Shown: positions 34,853 to 44,363 of the stretch, piece by piece | Numbering within the stretch: the stretch's first letter is position 1 | Layout of the letters: every line of letters begins with the position of its first letter | Origin: Microvirga sp. 17 mud 1-3 | GTDB taxonomy: Bacteria > Pseudomonadota > Alphaproteobacteria > Rhizobiales > Beijerinckiaceae | DNA length: 64,000 nt | NCBI RefSeq assembly: GCF_003151255.1 | Contig: NZ_CP029481.1 | Coordinates: forward strand, 2,852,001-2,916,000 | Reading direction: 5' to 3' | Made by a program: the position numbers and the translations under genes | The notes under the pieces: generated by a model | Databases searched by the model: none | Told to the model about the DNA's origin: nothing | What the model saw: only the letters and a program-made list of their open reading frames with translations

Positions 34853-36724
34853 CTATTGCGCAACCGACCTTCTTTTCTGTTCACAGCCAAGCCGAGCCTC
34901 TTCAGGGGTTCGATTTGGTTTCAGGAGATATTGTTCATAGCTCGTCGGAAATGCTCCTTTAGGAGATGAAAATTTTCCTACACGTACATAGTCCTGATCC
35001 AAGCTGATCCCGTAGCGCTGCAGGACATCGTCAGAAATCTTCAGAGGGCCTCCTGGCTCGACAAAAACCCAAGCTCGCGCAATCTCGTCGCAGGACACTC
35101 CATCGAGAGCAGACCCAGCAAAAGCCTGACTTCCTGCATAACCGCCCGGCAACCAGGGCTGTCCGATCGCCTTGGCACTCAGAACCACGGCAATCCCTGG
35201 ATAATGCCCAGATAGATTGATCAAAGGAGTGCGCGGCCTGAAATTCTCCGCCTGCCCAACCTGTCTTAGCGCCGCAAAATACGCTGCAAAATCGCGGGAA
35301 ACTCTCATCCGAGTCCCCCCCTCTCCGAAGTACACGAGTTCGTTGTTCTGACGCAGGGCCTGAGTCTGCCGATACGGATAGTTCATGCTGATCGATAGAA
35401 GTCCAATCACGACAAGCTGAGATGCAACCAGAACCGGCAAAAACAGAGCCCATACCTCAGGCGACGGAGACGCGATTCTTAGAAGCACAAGGCTCGCAGC
35501 AACCCAAAAAATTGCAGCCATAGGCCCTGTCATCCAGTAATTATTTGAAGTACCGAACGCGTAGATATATGGAAAGAAGATAAGACATCCGAATAATGCG
35601 ATTAAACTTCGATTCTCAGAGGCAACAAATCTTGACCTTCCAATAATAACGGCAGCCAACATACCACCGATGGGAGCTGAGAGCAGCAGTGTCGACTGAA
35701 AAGTTGTATAGGGATAATCAACAGACACAGCCCCAACTAGAAAACCCACCGTCACCATCGCACCGAAAGCGCAGACTATTATTCCCACCTTTCGAGAAAC
35801 GAAAACCGCGACTAGGATGAGTACAAGGACCACTACAGCAACAACTTCCATAACATAGGCTATGGTGTCCGTTACAATAAATGTGCCTACGCGGAACATG
35901 CTTCCAACAGTATGCCCTGCCTCCAACGTTCCGTAGAGATTTGCAGCCCGGATCAGGCGCTCACCAAAGCCACGGGGCGAGCCATCAATCAGCCAAGCAG
36001 ATCCGAGCAAAAGCACAGCCGCCGTGGTAACGGACAGAAGAAACAAACGGATGTTCAGTTTCCGTGAAATAGCAAGATACGCGACCACAACAATCGCAAG
36101 AGCGACGGCGGATGGCGGCTTCGCCATTAGCACTAACCAACCGGCCGCGCCTATCGTGATCCAACCTATTTTACTTTGCAGCGAAAGCTGCCCTTCGGCG
36201 AGGATGACACCTATGCCGGCCAGCAATAATCCCTGGAGCCCCAAGCTGTTATAGTTGGGGGTTGGCAGCCATGGGGCAAATATTGCAAGTGAGGTTGCCG
36301 CAAGCGACGCTGCAAGGCCGACGACGACGAAGTTATAAACCGCTGACCGTATACTTAGAAGGGGGCGACATTCGCCCAGAAGTCGGCGAAACAAAAATAC
36401 ACCGAAGATGAAAGCAAGACCGAATGTAATAAATAAGTTCGCTCTTCTTACATAAACGACATCACCAGAAAGCAAAACATACAATATGTGATAAATGAAC
36501 CCGAATTGAGTGGCAGATTCTGTATAATCCCATGGCCGCGCCATCCATAATACGTAATAACTCTCATCAGTTAAATCTATTCCATAATTGCTTTTAGCTA
36601 AAATGAACCCAAAAACGGCACTGCTTCCAATAAGTATAGCAAGCATCGACAAGCACAGAGCAAGCGGATAGGCAGATCGCCCGCTCCCACCCTCCAAGAT
36701 TTGGCTAGAATCGCGCATTACCAT
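34853..36724 (-). CDS. GT-C-fold membrane glycosyltransferase-like protein
   Basis: 623 aa with about 11-13 TM helices and a ~150-residue soluble C-terminal domain (from ~residue 460). After TM1 the first outer loop contains IDLTDESYY with D50, D53 and E54, the position of the catalytic acidic motif in ArnT/PMT-type GT-C enzymes. These take sugars from polyprenyl phosphate on the periplasmic side. The rest has no signature I can name, so it is a GT-C candidate rather than a proven one. First gene of the operon running left to 28631; the ~600 bases upstream hold the probable promoter. Confidence 0.65.
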   Translation of the reverse strand: MVMRDSSQILEGGSGRSAYPLALCLSMLAILIGSSAVFGFILAKSNYGIDLTDESYYVLWMARPWDYTESATQFGFIYHILYVLLSGDVVYVRRANLFITFGLAFIFGVFLFRRLLGECRPLLSIRSAVYNFVVVGLAASLAATSLAIFAPWLPTPNYNSLGLQGLLLAGIGVILAEGQLSLQSKIGWITIGAAGWLVLMAKPPSAVALAIVVVAYLAISRKLNIRLFLLSVTTAAVLLLGSAWLIDGSPRGFGERLIRAANLYGTLEAGHTVGSMFRVGTFIVTDTIAYVMEVVAVVVLVLILVAVFVSRKVGIIVCAFGAMVTVGFLVGAVSVDYPYTTFQSTLLLSAPIGGMLAAVIIGRSRFVASENRSLIALFGCLIFFPYIYAFGTSNNYWMTGPMAAIFWVAASLVLLRIASPSPEVWALFLPVLVASQLVVIGLLSISMNYPYRQTQALRQNNELVYFGEGGTRMRVSRDFAAYFAALRQVGQAENFRPRTPLINLSGHYPGIAVVLSAKAIGQPWLPGGYAGSQAFAGSALDGVSCDEIARAWVFVEPGGPLKISDDVLQRYGISLDQDYVRVGKFSSPKGAFPTSYEQYLLKPNRTPEEARLGCEQKRRSVAQ

Positions 36725-37333
36725 CTCATAATCTGCCCTATACGAGGAACATTTGCAGAATCGGAAAATCTACCTTGGTGCCGGAGAAAATAAACCAAGG
36801 CGCGGCGCAGATATCATCAAAATTCTCATCCCGCCATATGAGCGCCTTTGCAGGATCAGATCCTACCGTGCCACTTCGATCCCCACACATGAGCACTTCC
36901 AGATTTCTGCCTGCGGCCCCTCAATGCGAAATGCCTCTCATCGGCCATTGATTTGCGACCACGCATCAGGCTCTGCCGCACATTATTTCCCGGAGCCGGC
37001 AAGTCGTTAAGAACAGTCGAACTCGTTCGATCGCCCCAAGCGACAAAACCGTTTTCGCCATGGTGTTTCCTGTCGCCCTCCGTGAACCGCACCTTGAGAC
37101 ACGAATTAGCCTTCCGGGAGCATTTGCTCAGGCGATCCAAAATTGCTATAGGCTCCTCGCCGACGGACCGCGATATAGTCGCTTCGGCACGTCTCTTCTC
37201 TTGAATCAAAACCAGGAAAAGTTCGAGGTAAGACACTGGAGGCCCGCATGGTGAATGCATGTGAATTCTTATAAGAACTGAATTATCGCTAGAATCTTTG
37301 ATACAAAAACCTTAAAACGGCAACCCGCCATCG
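36725..37333. other. Intergenic region between divergent GT-C and wzm genes
   Basis: About 610 bases separating the leftward Und-P-sugar operon from the rightward exporter. It should contain two promoters. A 134-codon leftward frame (36856-37260) and shorter ones exist, but they lack ribosome sites and family features, so I do not call them. No hairpin or repeat of note. Confidence 0.4.
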
Positions 37334-38137
37334 GTGCTAAATAGTCTCATGCTTTCCTTACCTTACCGAATCCTGTGGTCCAACCGCCAGCGCATATTCG
37401 CTCTATCAGTACTAGAGTTGTCTTCCCGGTATGCCAGCAGTGTTCTTGGGGCACTATGGATAGTAGTATTTCCTCTATTCTTTCTTTCGATCTATGCTTA
37501 TGTCTATCTATTTGTGTTTAAGGTTCAGGCTGCTAATGTCGACTCTTTGACACTTATCCTCATTATTTTCGGCGCCCTTGTTCCTTTCATTAGCTTTCAA
37601 GAAACCCTGAGCGTTGGGGCTATGACGATCGTGAGCAACAAGCCGCTCGTAAATGGAACCTTGTTTCCAATCGAAATCCTTCCTCCGCGTGTTGCCTTGT
37701 CGAGCTTCCCGGTGCTCTTCGTTGGTCTTGCTCTCGTGATCGTTACACGAATTTTTCAAGGACAAGCTTCACTGACTTTACTACTTCTTCCAGTAGCCAT
37801 TGCTCTACAGTTCTTATTTCTGTGTGGCATTGCGTGGCTGGTCTCCACAATGACTGTTTTCTTCCGAGACTTCGGCCAGATCGTCGGGCTACTCTCAGTC
37901 GTTTTGATGCTCTTGTCTCCCATTGGATATTCGAGAGAGCAGGTTCCTGATACGTTGGGTTGGATTTCACTCATCAACCCACTCTTCTATATGATCGAGT
38001 TCTATCGGGACATTCTCATCCGGGGTGACATTGATCCTAAGATTGCCGTCACCTGGGTCATCACCGCTTTCGGGACTTTCCATATCGGATTTTTTCTCTT
38101 CGAGCGCCTAAAACTGTTGTTTGCTGACTATGTCTGA
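37334..38137 (+). CDS. wzm: ABC-2 polysaccharide exporter permease (Wzm-like)
   Basis: 267 aa (262 if ATG 37349 rather than GTG 37334 is the start). ABC2_membrane fold with six TM helices; the N-terminal amphipathic RYASSVLGALWIVVFPLF motif is typical of O-antigen/capsule/teichoate permeases, and LINPLFYMIEFYRDIL marks the last third. With the adjacent ATPase it would export an undecaprenyl-linked polysaccharide. The stop overlaps the next ATG by 8 bases, so permease and ATPase are coupled. The symbol follows the O-antigen naming; KpsM-type capsule export is an alternative. Confidence 0.9.
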   Translation: MLNSLMLSLPYRILWSNRQRIFALSVLELSSRYASSVLGALWIVVFPLFFLSIYAYVYLFVFKVQAANVDSLTLILIIFGALVPFISFQETLSVGAMTIVSNKPLVNGTLFPIEILPPRVALSSFPVLFVGLALVIVTRIFQGQASLTLLLLPVAIALQFLFLCGIAWLVSTMTVFFRDFGQIVGLLSVVLMLLSPIGYSREQVPDTLGWISLINPLFYMIEFYRDILIRGDIDPKIAVTWVITAFGTFHIGFFLFERLKLLFADYV

Positions 38138-40031
38138 TCCCATCATCGAACTAAAGCATGTCTCCCGCGTGTTCCGGATGAGTTCCGGAACCAAGTGGCA
38201 GCGCATCATGACGAGCCTGGGGCTCATAAACAACTCCGAGAATATTCAGGAGTTCTGGGCGCTTCGAGATATCAATCTCCAGATCGCGCCGGGCCATCGC
38301 CTCGGTATTATCGGCAGGAACGGTGCTGGTAAAAGCACTTTGTTGCGAATTATTGCTGGACTGCTGCAGCCTAGCGAAGGGTCCGTATTGGTTCGCGGAA
38401 ATGTCGAGACCATGATGCATCTTGGCACCGGATTTCATCCAGATCTAACGGGCCGTCAGAATGTAAAGGCAGCCCTTGCACATAAGGGGATTTTTGGGAA
38501 GGAAGCAGCTGATACTCTTGAAGAGATCATCGACTTCACCGAACTCGATGAGTTTTTTGACATGCCTCTGCGAACCTACTCAAGCGGTATGAATGCGCGG
38601 CTTGGGTTTGCAACGGCAACGGCTGTTAAGCCTGAGGTACTCATCATTGACGAGGTTCTGGGAGCCGGTGACGCCTATTTTGCGAGCAAAAGCTACGAGC
38701 GCATGCGCCGCCTAACTTCATCGGGCGCTACTGTTTTGTTCGTATCACACGATATGAGTGCGGTGGAACAGCTTTGCGACGACGCAATCTGGCTCGAGCG
38801 CGGCCAACTCAAGTCGTCAGGCTCCACGATAGATATCTCTCGTGCTTATGCAGCTAGCGTACGGCGGGAAGAGCAGCTCCGTATGAAGCTCCGGAACAGC
38901 ATGCTCGGCGCAAAGAACTTCTCCGCACTGAAAAACCGGCTGGATCATCCATTCCAACTTATCGTCCGCATCTTCGTCGAAGAGGGCAATCTCGACGTAT
39001 CTGAAGCCACCCTGCTGTCTGGGGAAGATGAGATTGGATCGGTGGTGGTTGGAGCGCCTCAGGACAGCAATTATCGCGAGATCGCCTTCGCTCTCGTAGA
39101 CAATGAACTTGGGCGCTGGAGCAAACCCAAGCAAGACCAGGATGGAAGGTTCTTTCGCTCTATCAGTTCTAAGAGTGCAGCGCCCGGATCCGGCGCCATC
39201 GTTTATAACCTCGACTTTATTGATATTGATCAAGAGTGGTCATTTACCGCCCTCGTACGGGAAGGTAAGGGACAGATACAGGTTTGGGACGGCAAGACTT
39301 ATACTTCAATTGCCGACTTCAAAGCTGGAAGCGAGTTTTGCCCTGTAGAAATCTCCATTCCTAAGGCGATCTTAGCGTCATTCCTCGCCTCCGAGGGAAT
39401 CGATGTTCCTAGCCAGACACTGCCCCCTTCAAGCGTCCCCGATATGGAAACCAATCCTCCTGTCGAGACCTTGAGCACAACGGGCGAGATTGAGGTCGCA
39501 ACACAGACCGAGATTGCCGCCTTAGAAGGGTCAGCAGATCAAGCTGCTCGTAGCAGAATGCTTGAACTGGATGTTAAGTCATCCATGATCACGATCACTG
39601 ATGTTCTCTTGGAGGATGCATCGGGGGACGAACAGACCCACTTCCTCTCTTTGCAGCCGATGCGCATCCGCATTCGGTACAATGCCATGGCGGAGGTCGA
39701 AAGGCCGGAGTTTGCCGTTACTTTCTATCGTGAAGGGGTGTGCGCCCTCCAGGTACTTTCGGGCGACGTTCCAAGTAATCCAGGAGTCATTTCTGCCGGA
39801 TCAAAAGGGGAGGCCGTGATTGAGTTTCCGTCGCTTCCCATCGGCCGTGGAAGCTATATGGTGTCGGTTGCTATCTTCCCGCAGTCCGTCCGCACCGACC
39901 GAAGTGGCGACCATATCGCCTATGCCTTGCTCGACCGCCGTTTCCAGATCAAGGTTGCTCAACCCGAAGATGATCTTATCGATCGAGGTATTGCACGGGG
40001 TCCCAGCATGTGGTCGTTTTCGGGAACATAG
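38130..40031 (+). CDS. wzt: ABC polysaccharide exporter ATPase with extended C-terminus (Wzt-like)
   Basis: 633 aa. ATPase domain 1-~250: Walker A GRNGAGKST at 62-70, signature YSSGMNARLGFA, Walker B VLIIDEVLGAGD and switch FVSHDMS. The last ~170 residues (ITDVLLEDASGDEQTHFL onward to RFQIKVAQP) look like a Wzt_C beta-sandwich, which recognises the modified non-reducing end of the glycan. Between them, ~255-430, lies an extra domain-sized segment followed by a Pro/Thr/Glu-rich linker, making it ~200 residues longer than E. coli O9a Wzt (~430). Start ATG 38130 overlaps wzm. Confidence 0.9.
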   Translation: MSDPIIELKHVSRVFRMSSGTKWQRIMTSLGLINNSENIQEFWALRDINLQIAPGHRLGIIGRNGAGKSTLLRIIAGLLQPSEGSVLVRGNVETMMHLGTGFHPDLTGRQNVKAALAHKGIFGKEAADTLEEIIDFTELDEFFDMPLRTYSSGMNARLGFATATAVKPEVLIIDEVLGAGDAYFASKSYERMRRLTSSGATVLFVSHDMSAVEQLCDDAIWLERGQLKSSGSTIDISRAYAASVRREEQLRMKLRNSMLGAKNFSALKNRLDHPFQLIVRIFVEEGNLDVSEATLLSGEDEIGSVVVGAPQDSNYREIAFALVDNELGRWSKPKQDQDGRFFRSISSKSAAPGSGAIVYNLDFIDIDQEWSFTALVREGKGQIQVWDGKTYTSIADFKAGSEFCPVEISIPKAILASFLASEGIDVPSQTLPPSSVPDMETNPPVETLSTTGEIEVATQTEIAALEGSADQAARSRMLELDVKSSMITITDVLLEDASGDEQTHFLSLQPMRIRIRYNAMAEVERPEFAVTFYREGVCALQVLSGDVPSNPGVISAGSKGEAVIEFPSLPIGRGSYMVSVAIFPQSVRTDRSGDHIAYALLDRRFQIKVAQPEDDLIDRGIARGPSMWSFSGT

Positions 40032-40172
40032 ACTTGTAATTCTATGAGCGTAGCCACGGGTTCAGTTCTGGGCTGGGGTAACCGCACACATGCATAGTCA
40101 CCCTCGCCGTGATTGCCTTCAAGGCTAGCATTCGTTATGTAGCAGTTCCCCGTTCCGACCTCACGGCACATC

Positions 40173-40691
40173 ATGTCAGCTCGCATCCATCCATCGGCCG
40201 AAGTTCACACACTCGCTAAAATTGGCGAGGGTTCTCAGGTGTGGCACCAAGCTCAAATCAGAGAACGTGCAGAACTTGGGGACAACTGCATTGTTGGAAA
40301 GAACGTCTATGTTGATTTCGAAGTCTGCATTGGCAACAACTGCAAACTTCAGAACAACGTAAGCATCTTCCACGGCGCGCGATTAGAAGATGGCGTTTTC
40401 GTTGGCCCGCACGCGGTCCTGCTAAATGACAAACTTCCCCGTGCCATCAACCCGGATGGCACGCCAAAATCTGCGGCTGACTGGATTGTAAGTGGGGTCA
40501 CGGTTGGATATGGCGCTTCCATCGGCGGTAGAGCTGTTATTCTGCCTGGTGTCACCATCGGGCGATGGGCTATGGTCGGGGCTGGAGCAGTCGTAACCAA
40601 GGACGTTCCAGACAATGCACTGGTTTATGGAAACCCTGCCCGTGTTCATGGGTATGTGGACAGCGCAGGAAACAGGATGGATCCCGGGTAA
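40173..40691 (+). CDS. Hexapeptide-repeat acetyltransferase, WbpD/WlbB-like
   Basis: 172 aa left-handed beta-helix acyltransferase. Seen: [25 protein letters not shown] turns, [51 protein letters not shown] and [20 protein letters not shown]. It resembles the C-terminal half of the fusion at 9884-11488 and so is probably a second UDP-amino-sugar 3-N-acetyltransferase. It follows wzt by ~140 bases on the same strand. The Gfo/Idh gene at 43369 may be its former partner, now separated by an IS remnant and a reversed gene. Confidence 0.82.
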   Translation: MSARIHPSAEVHTLAKIGEGSQVWHQAQIRERAELGDNCIVGKNVYVDFEVCIGNNCKLQNNVSIFHGARLEDGVFVGPHAVLLNDKLPRAINPDGTPKSAADWIVSGVTVGYGASIGGRAVILPGVTIGRWAMVGAGAVVTKDVPDNALVYGNPARVHGYVDSAGNRMDPG

Positions 40692-40781
40692 AGAGCAGTC
40701 TGCCATTCGTTCAACCTGTTTCTCGATTGGAAGTACGTGGCACTAAGATTGTTTAATAGAGCCGGTCTGAGTGCGTTAAGC

Positions 40782-41593
40782 TCAAGACTTGTTAATTGAG
40801 GTAGAAGGCGGCGACAGCCGCGAGGCAGATAGCCGAGAACAAGGTGTGAGCGCAGCGGTCATAGCGGGTGGCAATCCGGCGCCAGTCCTTGAGCTTGGCG
40901 GACATGTTCTCGACCTTGTGCCGTTGCCGATACAGAGCTCTGTCGGAGGCTATCGGCACCTTGTTCCTGGTCGACGGAATGCATAGTGTGATGTCCTTCT
41001 CGACAAGAGCCTCCCGGAGCCAGTTGCTGTCATAACCCTGATCTGCAATCAGCGTAGAGCCCGACGGCAGCACGCTGAGCACGAGCCGAGCGCCCCTGTG
41101 GTCACTCATCTGGCCCCCCGACAGCAAGATAATCCGCTTGCCGGCGCCATCGCAGACAGCGTGGAGCTCAGCTCACCTTTGTGTGCCCGATACGCCGGGG
41201 AACATCCCCTTTTTGAGCAGGCCTGCCGCGGCCCGGTGCGCCTTCAACTGGGTGGCGTCGATCATGATCCGCTCCGGCTTTGGACCTTCACCGGCCAGGG
41301 CCGCGAAGATCCGGTCGAACACGCCCAACCTGCTCCAGCGCGAACCTGTTGCAGAGTGTCTTGTGCGGCCTGTACTCCTTCGGCGCGTCCTTCCGCTGCA
41401 GGCCGTTGCGGATCACGTAGACGATCCCACTGACCACCCGTCGGTCATCGACCCGTGGGACCCTATGAGCCAACGGGAAGTACGGGGAGATCCGCGCCAA
41501 CGGGCGCTCGCTGAGCAGAAACAGATCGCTCTCATCGCTGCCTCCATTACGGAGGCACTGAATCACTCCTCAGGCCAAACTAATAGATCTTGA
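40782..41593 (-). mobile_element. IS5-type insertion sequence remnant
   Basis: About 810 bases bounded by imperfect terminal inverted repeats: TCAAGACTTGTTAATTGAG at the left end against TCAAGATCTATTAGTTTGG read inward from the right end (13 of 19 matching). It contains a decayed transposase facing left. No clear target duplication is visible at the flanks. Size fits the small IS5-family elements of alphaproteobacteria. Confidence 0.7.
40792..41566 (-). pseudogene. IS5-family transposase, frameshifted
   Basis: The N-terminal piece (41566 to ~41300) has LARISPYFPLAHRVPRVDDRR and IVYVIRNGLQRKDAPKEY. The middle is readable only by changing frame (FDRIFAALAGE, MIDATQLKAHRAA). The C-terminal piece (41127-40792) has SGGQMSDHRGARLVL, IADQGYDSNW, ALYRQRHKVENM and RRIATRYDRCAHT up to the TAA. 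At least two frame breaks (near 41335 and near 41180) separate these, so it is inactive. Confidence 0.85.
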
Positions 41594-41959
41594 CCCTAGA
41601 AGCCCAAGCACGAGAAGCGCCCCCCTGCGGCCCAGATTCACCACCCGTACAAGGGCCTCATCCTACAGATCCTGGCCGACCCGGACGGGCCAGTCAGTTG
41701 GACTGACGATATCCATGGGGTGACAGATCCGCTCTAGCTTGCTCGCCGGCGGATCCCGCAGGAGTTGATCCGAAATCCGGCACCAAAGCGCAGTGAATGA
41801 GACTAGCCGAGGAGCCGGGAAGCTCCCCCTACAGTCCACAATTTCTCGAATCCCACCCAACTCTGTGGCAGCCCATCTCAAGGCCTCAAGGAGAAGGTGG
41901 TTCTCCGAAGCATAAAGCCAGCCTACTTCAAGCGCGCACACTTATCACAAATACATTCT
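41594..41959. other. Spacer after IS remnant, no supported gene
   Basis: About 365 bases between the IS end and the stop of the next glycosyltransferase. A 92-codon leftward frame (41663-41941) has no ribosome site or family. This may be residual DNA from earlier insertions or deletions. Confidence 0.3.
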
Positions 41960-42994
41960 TCATAATTTCTCATAGTATTCGACAAGTTTTTTAGCAACAA
42001 CCAAACCTTGATGAAAATTTTCAGCATATGAGACTGATCTTGCTCCAATTTCCTTCCATTTCCTTCGATCCTCGATGATCTTCAGCAGATCTTCTTCGAG
42101 ACGATCAATCCGGCAATTCACGATAGGGAGCTCGGGCGGAAAGCACTCCCGCAAATCATCGCGGATATACGCGAGGGTAGGCTTACCAAGTGCCATGGCT
42201 TCGACGGCCAAGACCCCATACGCACCAACAAGAAGCTGATCAACAACGAGATCTGCTTCTCTCAATGATGCCATAACCACATCATGACCTACGCCGGACA
42301 GGAAGACGAGTTCGACCTTGACACCAGCCCTCTTTAGGTTCTGGACGGCATCTTCTAAAAAGCGCGATCCTTTGAGGCGTGAGGCAGACGGAGCGTGCAC
42401 AATATAAACGGTATCATCAGCCTTATTACCCCGCACATTGGTTTTGCGCCGGAATGCCGGCGTTGCCGAAGCAGCTAATTTACGCACGTGAGCAAGGTCA
42501 ACAGCCTGCGGCAGCCAAATAGCCCGAGGCTCAAACTCAAGGAGATCGGGTGTCGTTACCGTGATCAGATCTGACATTTCGCGCCGGATTTCCCGGCTAA
42601 CAGTTCGGTTGGCACTGCAGGAGATTGGCCAACACTCGGCACAAGCGCTAATTCGATGGCGCTCTAAAACTAGCTTAGAATCACGGATATCACATCCGTG
42701 ATAATGAAGGATCACTTTCTTTCCTGCACTCTTAAGTATCTCCAAATCTCCAAGTGATTGTCCAAATAAGGAAGAACCAAAATGGAAATTAAATATGTCG
42801 AAGTTATCTAAATAATACCTGATTCTATCAGAAGGGTCATAGTTTACCACTTCGGAAATGCGCTCTGATTGAAACGTATTCCCGAAACAAACCGCCTTTG
42901 AGTCTAGCCCAAGAGCGCGCTCATATGCTGCAAGACTGGCAGGAACACCAGCAATATTATGTAACCCATGGAATACACGATGCTTCAATACCAT
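41960..42994 (-). CDS. GT4-like glycosyltransferase
   Basis: ~344 aa GT-B type. Seen: HGLHNIAGVPASLAAYERAL at the N-terminus, DIFNFHFGSSLFG, ILHYHGCDIRDSK, YIVHAPSASRLKGSRFLEDAVQ at the start of the donor half, and DLVVDQLLVGAYGVLAVEAMALGKPTLAY, the glycosyltransferase-1 donor-binding glutamate region. Start at ATG 42994 is preceded by GGTGA; ATG 43021 is an alternative adding 9 residues. It is inverted relative to the exporter and acetyltransferase genes around it. Sugar unknown. Confidence 0.78.
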   Translation of the reverse strand: MVLKHRVFHGLHNIAGVPASLAAYERALGLDSKAVCFGNTFQSERISEVVNYDPSDRIRYYLDNFDIFNFHFGSSLFGQSLGDLEILKSAGKKVILHYHGCDIRDSKLVLERHRISACAECWPISCSANRTVSREIRREMSDLITVTTPDLLEFEPRAIWLPQAVDLAHVRKLAASATPAFRRKTNVRGNKADDTVYIVHAPSASRLKGSRFLEDAVQNLKRAGVKVELVFLSGVGHDVVMASLREADLVVDQLLVGAYGVLAVEAMALGKPTLAYIRDDLRECFPPELPIVNCRIDRLEEDLLKIIEDRRKWKEIGARSVSYAENFHQGLVVAKKLVEYYEKL

Positions 42995-43368
42995 TACGTC
43001 ACCCGGACCATGTCCTAACATTCGTTTCTAATAATTAATAGGAACCGAACATCTTTTGCTCTGCAGTCCGCGCCAACCTGCACTGCTGCGCTTACAGAAC
43101 CTATCAAGCCTCAATGCCCTATCTGCTTGTTGATGGCAACAGTCCTATCTGAGGCTTCGTTTTATAACTCTACTATGAACCTCGCCACCAGGCTTGCAAT
43201 GCTCGAATTCACCTTGCCTTGAACAAGAGAGAAAACGCATCAGTCTAGGCTGCTTATCGCAATCCGTGCCATCGACCATATCAGCCCCAATGCCCGCCCT
43301 GTACATTTCCGACAGTGTTAGTGTATGAGTGCCCGAAATGGCAGCTTATTGTATAGGGTAACGGGGAA
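42995..43368. promoter_or_regulatory. Intergenic region between divergent glycosyltransferase and Gfo/Idh gene
   Basis: About 370 bases that should carry both promoters. The 45 bases left of the rightward gene (GTGTATGAGTG and TATTGTATAGGG) could hold a -10, but I see no good -35 partner. No small gene or hairpin found. Confidence 0.3.
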
Positions 43369-44298
43369 ATGGACCTGAGCACTTTGAGGGTTGGTGTCAT
43401 CGGCGTTGGCATCATGGGTCAAAATCATGTGCGCGTCCTATCTGAGATGACGGCGATAGAGCTGGTTGCGATTTCAGACCCGAATACTGAGGCATTTTCG
43501 AAACTTCGACTCCCTCCCCAGACACGCACTTATTCCGATTACAGTGAACTGTTGGCCCATGATCTTGATGCCGTTGTCGTGGCCGTTCCTACCGTCCACC
43601 ACCATTCCATAGTCATGAAGGCCCTTGAGAGAGGGATCAACGTACTCGTCGAAAAACCGATTGCAAGCACCATTGCCCAAGCTGAGGAAATGGTGGCGCT
43701 GGCAGACGATCGCCAACTCGTGCTCATGGTCGGGCACATTGAGCGCTTCAACCCGGCGGTACAAGCAGTCAAGACGGCCCTTACACATGAGCGACCCATC
43801 TCCATTTCCATTACCCGGGTTGGACCGTTCCCGCCCCGCATCGCGGATGTAGGGATCATAGTCGATCTCGGGGTGCATGATATCGACCTCATCCGGTATC
43901 TGTCAGATTCCGACATTGTCGATGTTCAGGTTCAAAAAGAAAAGACGAGAGGATTGAGAGAGGATATTGCTCTCATGCAGTTCAGGACTCAAAATAATAT
44001 TCTAGCACAAATTAACACGAATTGGCTTACTCCTTTTAAGGAACGCAGAATTGAGGTTTCCGGTCGAGAGCAATTCATAAGCTGCGATATGCTCACACGG
44101 AGTGTGGTGACTTATTCCGACTATAAGACGGATGGCAGTTTCGTCACGCGCCACCTAAGTGTTGCGCAAATCGAGCCTCTCCGAGCCGAGCTTCTCGCAT
44201 TTAGCGCGGCCGTCAGAAAGAATTCAACTCCTCCTGTCACAGGTCGAGATGGGCTTCAGGCACTCAAAGCGGCCCTTGCCTGCTTAGAGGAGGCTTAA
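43369..44298 (+). CDS. Gfo/Idh/MocA-family NAD-dependent oxidoreductase
   Basis: 309 aa. N-terminal Rossmann GVIGVGIMGQNHVRV, AVVVAVPTVHHHSIVMKAL, VEKPIASTIAQAEEM with the family Glu-Lys-Pro, and MVGHIERFNPAVQAVK. The C-terminal substrate domain contains VDLGVHDIDLIRYLS, whose HDxD pattern is typical of UDP-amino-sugar/inositol-type members. Probably a WbpB-like 3-dehydrogenase for an NDP-sugar, partner of the acetyltransferase at 40173. No aminotransferase of this second set is in the window. Good ribosome site GGGGAA before ATG. Confidence 0.85.
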   Translation: MDLSTLRVGVIGVGIMGQNHVRVLSEMTAIELVAISDPNTEAFSKLRLPPQTRTYSDYSELLAHDLDAVVVAVPTVHHHSIVMKALERGINVLVEKPIASTIAQAEEMVALADDRQLVLMVGHIERFNPAVQAVKTALTHERPISISITRVGPFPPRIADVGIIVDLGVHDIDLIRYLSDSDIVDVQVQKEKTRGLREDIALMQFRTQNNILAQINTNWLTPFKERRIEVSGREQFISCDMLTRSVVTYSDYKTDGSFVTRHLSVAQIEPLRAELLAFSAAVRKNSTPPVTGRDGLQALKAALACLEEA

Positions 44299-44363
44299 GC
44301 GGAATTTCTTGCTTGCGCGCCTCAGTTTTGATACTTTATATATCGCCGCTCGAGGCAGAAATT

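Noticed and set aside
36856..37260. 134-codon minus-strand frame in the wzm/GT-C spacer
   Set aside because: No ribosome site, no family signature, and overlaps the expected promoter region.
41663..41941. 92-codon minus-strand frame after the IS5 remnant
   Set aside because: No start signal or family; could be debris, not a gene.
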